Assembly: GCA_016808115.1 (NCBI GenBank)
Contig: JAEQBH010009495.1
Coordinates: forward strand, 1-64,000
DNA length: 64,000 nt
Origin: Tetrastigma voinierianum
Taxonomy: Eukaryota > Streptophyta > Magnoliopsida > Vitales > Vitaceae
Direction: 5' to 3'
The position numbers and the translations under genes were made by a program. The notes beneath the pieces are model-generated. The model made no database searches and was not told the DNA's origin. It saw only the letters and a program-made list of their open reading frames with translations. Position 1 is the stretch's first letter. The number at the start of each line of letters is the position of its first letter. Shown one piece after another: positions 58,086 to 64,000 of the stretch.

Positions 58086-59520
58086 AGATGGACCAAGATT
58101 TGTAGCGAGAGAAATGTGGAAAAGAATATCACTTAGGGCTCATGCCCTTGCTAAAGGAAGAAAATGAAGTGGGATGTAGGTGGGTGTTTCTGATCGAACC
58201 ACAAAACGGATACACAGGAATATTAGAAAGATAATGTGGTTCTGAAAGGTATACACGGGTCTTATGGGTGTAGATTATCGAGAAACATTTGCATAGGTGC
58301 AAACTTAATATATAAAATTTTTTGTCATTACTTGACCCTAATCGGTGCTTGACATTCTTGATTGATGTAAAATACTTTCTTGGAACCTTCTTTGAAGATG
58401 TATATGAATCCTCCTCGGGTATGAAATGTTCGAATACAACATGATAGTGGCATAAGCCCGAAAAGAAGGCCTTGTATAGGTTGAAGAGTTGTCCACTGAA
58501 GGGCTTGGTTTGGTAAGTTACTTCCAAGTCTGAGGAATTTCGACTCTAAGCAAGTAACTCATATAACACTTTTTAAAGCTGAGGACAAATCTTTGCCTTG
58601 GTATCTATGTTGATGATATGGTGGTAATGAGTTGATGATCATGAGGAGATTTCCAGTTTACAACAGTATTTAGCTTTTGAGTTTGAAATAAAGCAGCTTG
58701 GAGATCTTAAATACTTTTTCTTAGGATTAGTAGCCGTCGGCTTGTAGTATTTTCTTATCAATGAACATATATCGCGATTTATATAAAGCGGGAATGCTTG
58801 GATGCAGGCCAGTTAATACTCGATGAGTAGAATCTGAAACTATTTGAGTGTTTGAGTGCATCTCCTCTGGAAGTAAAGGAAGATGCGAGTTCATTGGAAA
58901 CTAATTTATTTATCTCATACGGTTTGATATTGCATATGTCACGAGTAAGTGTGGTAGTGGAGTTCATGCATGACAGTAAACTCATGGATCTTTAACATAA
59001 CATGTGATATATTTAAGTTCCTCCAGTAAAAAGTTTATTACATTCTCAAAATCATAGTCCTAAAGAAGTAGAAGGTTATCACGATACGATTAGGCGGGAT
59101 CGGTAGTGTGGAAGATGCATTGCCTTAGGATGCTTCATATGGTGGGAAACCTTGTGACTTGGAGGGTAAGCGACAAGTGATATCGAGATCAAAGGCGCTA
59201 AGGCGAGTGTAGAGGTATGGCGCCCAGGATATGTGAGTTGCTGGATCAAAAATTTATTGAATGACTTGGCGTGGGCGAAGCAGCCGGTAGAGCTATCTTT
59301 GTGTGCATGAGTCGGCTATAGAGAAATATTGCTCTTGCTTAGCACATTTAACATGATGGACTAACTTATGCAGAGATTAATGACATTTTATCAAAGAAAC
59401 TTGATGGAATCATTATTTTTTCCATTCGTGAAATGAAGACCCATTTGCAGTGTCCTCCACTCAGCGATGGCTAAGTGTTTGTGTCTCTTGTCAGAGTTGG
59501 GCATGGGCGATATCATGTAA
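58086..59520 (+). pseudogene. Copia reverse transcriptase and RNase H remnant
   Basis: RT text runs in order on +: 'VGCRWVF' (about 58,155), 'GVDYRETFA' (58,270), 'KKALYRL' (58,465), 'YVDDMVV' at 58,606-58,626 and 'FEIKQLGDLKYF' (58,677-58,710). RNase H follows from about 58,790 ('AGMLGCRPVNT'), with 'ISHTV.FDIAYVTS' near 58,930 and a strand near 59,100. The catalytic YVDD is intact, but frames change at least six times. Integrase and the 5' part are missing. The polypurine tract and LTR follow directly. Confidence 0.8.
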
Positions 59521-59529
59521 CCAGGGAGG
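59521..59529 (+). promoter_or_regulatory. Polypurine tract of the copia remnant
   Basis: CCAGGGAGG precedes a probable LTR start 'tattggaagcgg', where TGTTGGAAG would be the expected form. Confidence 0.5.
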
Positions 59530-59870
59530 TATTGGAAGCGGTCGACCTCGATCTAAATAATATAAGCGAGGGTATTCTTCATTATAATATTCTCTCTATA
59601 AATCCTCCTCTAATATTGGATCATGAAATCAAGGAGAATTAGCTAACCATATCTCCTATAATTGTGAAGAATACTTTGTATAAATATACCTCCTTTGTAA
59701 TCTTAATATTATACGAAAATATTTTCTTTAAGGAGTTTGTACATAAGCAGAAAGACGGAAAGAGGAAGCATATTTGGTATGCGAGAGTCATCTGCCGAAC
59801 TACTTTCGAACAAGACAAAAATCTGGAGTCTGATGGAGCTTTGGAAAGAATATGATGCAACGAAAAAGTA
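59530..59870 (+). mobile_element. Copia 3' LTR (right end uncertain)
   Basis: It starts after the polypurine tract and contains a promoter-like TATA box at 59,679-59,686 with pyrimidine-rich sequence after it, as in copia U3/R. No 5' LTR copy was found, so the right edge is a guess from usual LTR length. Confidence 0.5.
59679..59686 (+). promoter_or_regulatory. TATA box in the copia LTR
   Basis: TATAAATA in the context 'tttgtataaatatacctcc', about 150 bases into the LTR. A canonical plant TATA sequence; activity is unknown. Confidence 0.5.
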
Positions 59871-60463
59871 ATGCCTCGATATTATGGAAAGTGAAGAAGC
59901 TTCGAGTACGAAATCTTCTATTTTCTCATGAAAAAAGTATGAAACAGCGAAGGTAATTCACAAGAAAAAAGCGCCATGCGGGATACAACTCGAAGGTAAT
60001 AACATCTTTTGTGCTATTTATGCGTTCTTTTTAGCTTTTCATTGATGCGAATTATTTTATTAGTTTTTTCTTACAGGATTAAGGAAATTTCAGTAATTTT
60101 GGTTCCTAACTTTTTCCAAGAACAATTTTCAAAAGCTGGAACCAAATGAGCTGATATTATATTTTGTGTTTATTCAATAGAAATTTTGATCACGAATAAT
60201 GTTAATTCGAAAAAATAAAAGAATCTGAAAATAGTTAAATATAAAGAATACAACTGATTTAACATACTAAGTTCTGACCTTGACACATATCCATGAATGA
60301 GGAGAGCATCTTTACTATACCCATAGAGAATACAGCAAGGATAGAAGTCCATACGATTATTGGGTTCTATAAAGCATCAAAAATTGTTTCCTCACTCCAG
60401 GTATGTTTCCATGCACCTTGAGTATATATTCAGGCCCACCGAGAAGCCACTAAGTATATAACA
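59871..60463. other. Non-coding flank before duplicated block C
   Basis: No gene, repeat or transposon end recognised. Homology to the first block C copy starts abruptly at 60,464. Confidence 0.45.
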
Positions 60464-60920
60464 TGAACCATTGGGCCTGATATTTCATTGTTTATATTAT
60501 CTTTCCAAACGGCATTATTAACTTATGTCCCCTTTGTCCCATTAAATCCTAGGATCTAGCATTGAAGAATAATAATAATGCGAGGAAGATAAAGGAATAA
60601 GGCTACAGCGAAACTTTTTATTTATAATAACAATCTAAATTACATCAATAAATCAAAAGCTGATTAAATAGGTTGATAACCTTAAAAGTGAGGTTGAAAG
60701 CGTTCTTGACTTAGAGACATGGGTATAGAGCATTAGGTTGGTGGATGATGGATGAGGAAATGGGGATGGTGTACGAACATGAAGCGGTGAAACCTAAATA
60801 TAAAATGACCTTGAAGTAAATATAAAGTGGAAATAGTGGGTGGGCGTGACCACTAATTAATTCATTCTGACTAAATGAAATAACAGCCAGAATTACCCAC
60901 GTCTTAAATATACTCAAACC
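60464..60920 (-). mobile_element. Copia (Tork-like) 3' LTR, copy 2
   Basis: Second copy of 6452-6900: 'tgaaccattgggcc', 'gaagaataataataatg', 'aggaagataaaggaataag' and 'ataaagtggaaatagtgggt'. It begins at the same base as copy 1, while the sequence to its left differs. Confidence 0.75.
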
Positions 60921-62010
60921 TCCCCTTGCTTCAAATCTTGTACTCCCATTTCTGTTAAAAATATTCCTTGTAACTGATGCTTAAGAATGCAATGAGATAT
61001 CCTTAACACTCATTTTGTTCCCACGGTACTTGACACAATTATTTCCAGTGAAATTTGAATAATATGACATGTGAATGTCAATGTAGCTTCCATTCTCTTA
61101 TGGAAGGTAGATTTTTGTCATAGAAATGGGTGCCTTGTTATCCACAAAAATCGATCACCTTTGACTCTTGGAGAAAATGTTTATAATCTCATAATCAAAC
61201 GCCCGACAATTTAGTCACGTGTAATGACATATTAAATTCGATGATGACAAAGCTCATGGCTTACTTCTTTGAGATGCATGAAATAGCACCACTGCAGTGA
61301 AAACATATGGCGAGAAGTACTCTTCACGTCTTCCCGACAACCTACGATCACTTTATCGATGCGAAGCAAAAGTTTGAAATTTACAATACGTTTAGTGCAG
61401 AATTCCAAAATCAATAGTCACTGATATATCTCGGGTCTGCCATTTGCTCTTCGAGATATGTAGTGTTTTTGTTAGGCTAATGCATAAACACGAGCACCGA
61501 GCAGCATATATATCGGGTCGTGGGAATGAGTAGTTCAAACCACATACTATGTTTCTATATGCATACCTTTAGACATACGATCCCATCATCAATAAAAGTT
61601 TCTCATTCACTTAGGAGTAGGTGCCATCTTACAATTCAACATGGTAAACCGATCAAACAAATGTTATACTTTCTTTGAAATAAAAAATACCCTTCCCAGA
61701 TTTTGGTTCACTTGACCTTGAAAATAATGTAGTAAGCTGATCACGACATCTCCATTTCTCATCATAATAAATTAAATTCTGTGATAAACAGAGGACCCCT
61801 TATAAATCCCATGCTCATCAACATATAAGTATCTGACCAAAATCAACATCACCTTTCTTCTTCACGTAAGGTTGGCTGTTTACTTCTTCCGAACCCATTT
61901 TCCTTAAAATAGGAATCAACCTTTCATCTCTGTGCTCTCGGGGCTTGCTCACCAGTCACATATATAAGGCTTTCTTTTGCTTCTTACGACACTCTTACGG
62001 TAGCGGGAGG
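60921..62010 (-). pseudogene. Copia (Tork-like) RNase H and RT remnant, copy 2
   Basis: Collinear with 6901-7990, but more decayed. The YVDD codons at about 61,809-61,824 are interrupted ('catgctcatcaacatata' where copy 1 has 'catgtcatcaacatata'). RNase H text near 61,100 and 61,350 is still traceable. It stops at the same place as copy 1. Confidence 0.75.
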
Positions 62011-62937
62011 AGGAAAGGGCGGCATCCAGTCCTCCTAATTAGCGGTCGGTGAGCCAATTGATGATGGAAAGAGCGATGGGCGTGTAGCAGAACATGCGCT
62101 CTAGGGTTTTTGTGAAGTGTGATATTTTGTGATTTCATCGATTTCGTTTTTCGACTTCAAATTTATCAAGCTTCTAATCAAAGTAGTCTTGGGTATCCTA
62201 TTCTTGGGACTGGTAGGACCTCTGACTGATTTTTTTACTCTGACAAAATGCTGAAGAATATAAATATTTGTATTTCTATATACGCGGTTAAAGGGGCGAG
62301 TTATCTCCAGCAAAGAGATCGACGGAAGAGAAACATATTTGAGTGCCCTTTAAAGTCATGCACATTTGTGGAGTACGAGGCCTTTAGGCCCCGGGACCCT
62401 CTACTCCCGATTAGACCAGCGTCCGCACGTGCCATCGCTTTGACCCACCTCCTTGTAGGCTGGCCTAAGGCGGCCTCTCTGCGATTGTAACCACAGCGTG
62501 GGACCGGTGTGATCCACATGCCTATCTGGGATCTCGAGTCCCCCAGCCGGCCATCCTACCACATATGGAAAAAGTGTTATGGATGACTATATCAGGGAAG
62601 AAATCATCTGCATGATATTTTATCAGAATCTCGATATCCAGTCCCATGCGCCTCAAGTGGCTCAATGCTCTGATAAAGGAAGAACTGATCCTTGATAAGA
62701 AAAGAAGAATCTTATCACTAAAATTAAGTTATCTTACTGCTGTCGAGAAATTCGATTATAAAGGCTCCCACGTGGGAAAGATATGCAACCTAATTATCGA
62801 ACTTCCTTTACTTCTTCTTACTCTAATTGTTTTTGTTATGAAAATCAGAGGCTCTTTGTTACACAGCCATTTGGACCCTTTTTGCGAGGTTTGTATCACG
62901 TTGATCCTTGGGAATTAGGCCAGACGGTGCAAACCGA
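62011..62937 (+). mobile_element. Tat-lineage gypsy 5' LTR, copy 2
   Basis: Collinear with 8000-8956: 'caagcttctaatcaaagt', 'ggtatcctattcttggg', 'gataaggaagaact' forms and 'cacgtgggaaagatatgcaa'. It retains the cccacgtggg palindrome. The right end is before the decayed primer site. Confidence 0.75.
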
Positions 62938-62958
62938 TTAGCGCGGTGCAATGGGAAT
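62938..62958 (+). promoter_or_regulatory. Primer binding site of Tat copy 2
   Basis: 'ttagcgcggtgcaatgggaa' aligns with the Tat primer site region at 8957-8977 and precedes the shared 'ggaataagag' leader. Confidence 0.5.
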
Positions 62959-64000
62959 GGAATAAGAGTCTCGCCAGTGACGTGCTAAGGCGGCTCGATA
63001 GATGTTGCTAGCCTTTCTCCACGGTCTTCGCAGTTCCCATACCCACATCGGTTGTCAGCGAAGGTCTGATGACTAGCTGGCCGGAACAGTCGGTCGGCTC
63101 GAGGATCGATTTCTTCATTGGGCGTCGGGCATAGGAAGAAATAGGAAGAAACAAGCGCAAAGCGGATAGAGTGCAGGATGCCAGAGCGTGCGTTGAGAAA
63201 GCGATTGTTTGCGGGCGGGTTGAAGAAAGGTGATCGTGTTAAAAAGACCAGCGTAGCGTGAGCAAAGCGTTGATCGTTAGCGATAAAGGAAAGAAGCCCA
63301 TCCTCCTTGACAACGCCGTTTAACGGTTGCGAGTTATCCTCGATGACTTACCAGAAACCTTTCCCACTAACAAAAGCAACTGAGGCTAGATCGCGCGAAG
63401 GCAGCTCGCATCCACCTTGCATTGTGACCTGCGATAATGGCCTACTCTCAGTGAGGGAGAAGCGGTAGGAATGAAATGACGACGCGGCGCGAAAATCAGT
63501 ATGCATTACCTAAGGGCATGGTCACCGTCAGCCTTCATCCAGGTATATATATCCACCTTTAGTCTCTGACGTATTGACGCCACCATGTCTTTTTGGCGTA
63601 GCCACTTTATTGAAGTCAAGAGACGCTGTGCTCTCTCCTGGGATGACATATCTTGATTTGTGAACACCTTGGGTTATCATTCCAGCTTTCACTATGTTTG
63701 TGATTCACTTACCCATGATCCGCATGCTTCATTCTGACAGGGCCAATTACTTTGAATGATGATCTCTACTATCTGAAGTTTCCATTCTTCCTGCAGCCAC
63801 TTGCCAGCTTAGTTTCACAGGCTCCACCAGGAAGCTCGATAAACCGTTCAACAGGCTTTGGAGCATTCATCTCGCAACACCTCTGCTCGATCGTCAAAAG
63901 GAGCATTGGTTCCTTATAGGCTATTTTGAAACATGAAAGCGAGTCGTAGCGGACTTCTACGAGAGGACCGGGTAAGCCATCCAACAAATATAATTTTACA
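62959..64000 (+). pseudogene. Tat-lineage gag remnant, copy 2 (runs off the window)
   Basis: Collinear with 8980-10,040, including 'gcgataaaggaaa', 'ggcctactc', 'tatgtttgtgattc' and 'acctctgctcgat'. The duplication continues to the last base of the window, so its right border lies outside. No continuous frame. Confidence 0.75.

Overview
This window looks like intergenic heterochromatin from a eudicot nuclear genome. It is AT-rich, has no long intact reading frame, and is packed with nested, decayed LTR retrotransposons of plant lineages: Ty3/gypsy of Tekay/Del and Tat type and Ty1/copia of several types. It also holds one CACTA-type transposon end, tRNA-derived SINE-like copies and AT microsatellites. 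I cannot name the species. The only host gene I recognise is a broken subgroup Ib bHLH transcription factor gene (ORG2/ORG3, bHLH38/39/100/101 type). In flowering plants that family drives the iron-deficiency response.

Layout, left to right. 1-6.4 kb: non-coding sequence, then a collapsed Tekay-like gypsy element on + (gag, an LTR fragment, integrase, pol C-terminus, polypurine tract, 3' LTR ending near 6448). 6.45-8.0 kb: the 3' part of a minus-strand copia element (LTR, RNase H, RT). 8.0-12.3 kb: the 5' part of a Tat-lineage gypsy element on + (LTR, primer binding site, gag, protease, RT). 12.3-14.6 kb: AT-rich sequence, an (AT)n tract and an orphan CACTA terminus. 14.6-17.2 kb: first copy of a duplicated non-coding block. 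17.2-20.3 kb: a minus-strand copia remnant interrupted by a Tekay LTR. 21.3-23.4 kb: probable upstream region of the bHLH gene. 23.4-30.3 kb: the bHLH gene, with a 5.4-kb antisense copia element inside exon 2. 30.3-31.6 kb: flank with a SINE-like copy. 31.6-37.2 kb: second copy of the duplicated block, carrying an internally deleted minus-strand gypsy element between matched LTRs. 37.2-38.5 kb: four tandem units of about 380 bp, with two inverted copies at 40.3 and 40.6 kb. 41.0-41.4 kb: a copia RT/RNase H scrap. 43.2-49.6 kb: a second, very decayed Tat element whose LTR holds four tandem units of about 530 bp. 51.4-57.1 kb: unassigned sequence with a recurring CGCGAC motif. 58.1-59.9 kb: a plus-strand copia RT/RNase H and LTR. 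60.46-64.0 kb: a second copy of the copia/Tat junction block first seen at 6.45-10.0 kb.

No set of genes here works together. The events that can be ordered are these: copia insertion disrupted the bHLH gene; a gypsy element entered one copy of a duplicated block but not the other; and a copia/Tat composite exists twice, 54 kb apart. Paralogous copies differ by many small insertions and deletions as well as substitutions. Either decay is strong or the sequence is an unpolished long-read assembly, so every frameshift called here should be read with that caution. Percent identities, exact LTR ends and target-site duplications could not be computed; ends marked approximate were placed by eye.
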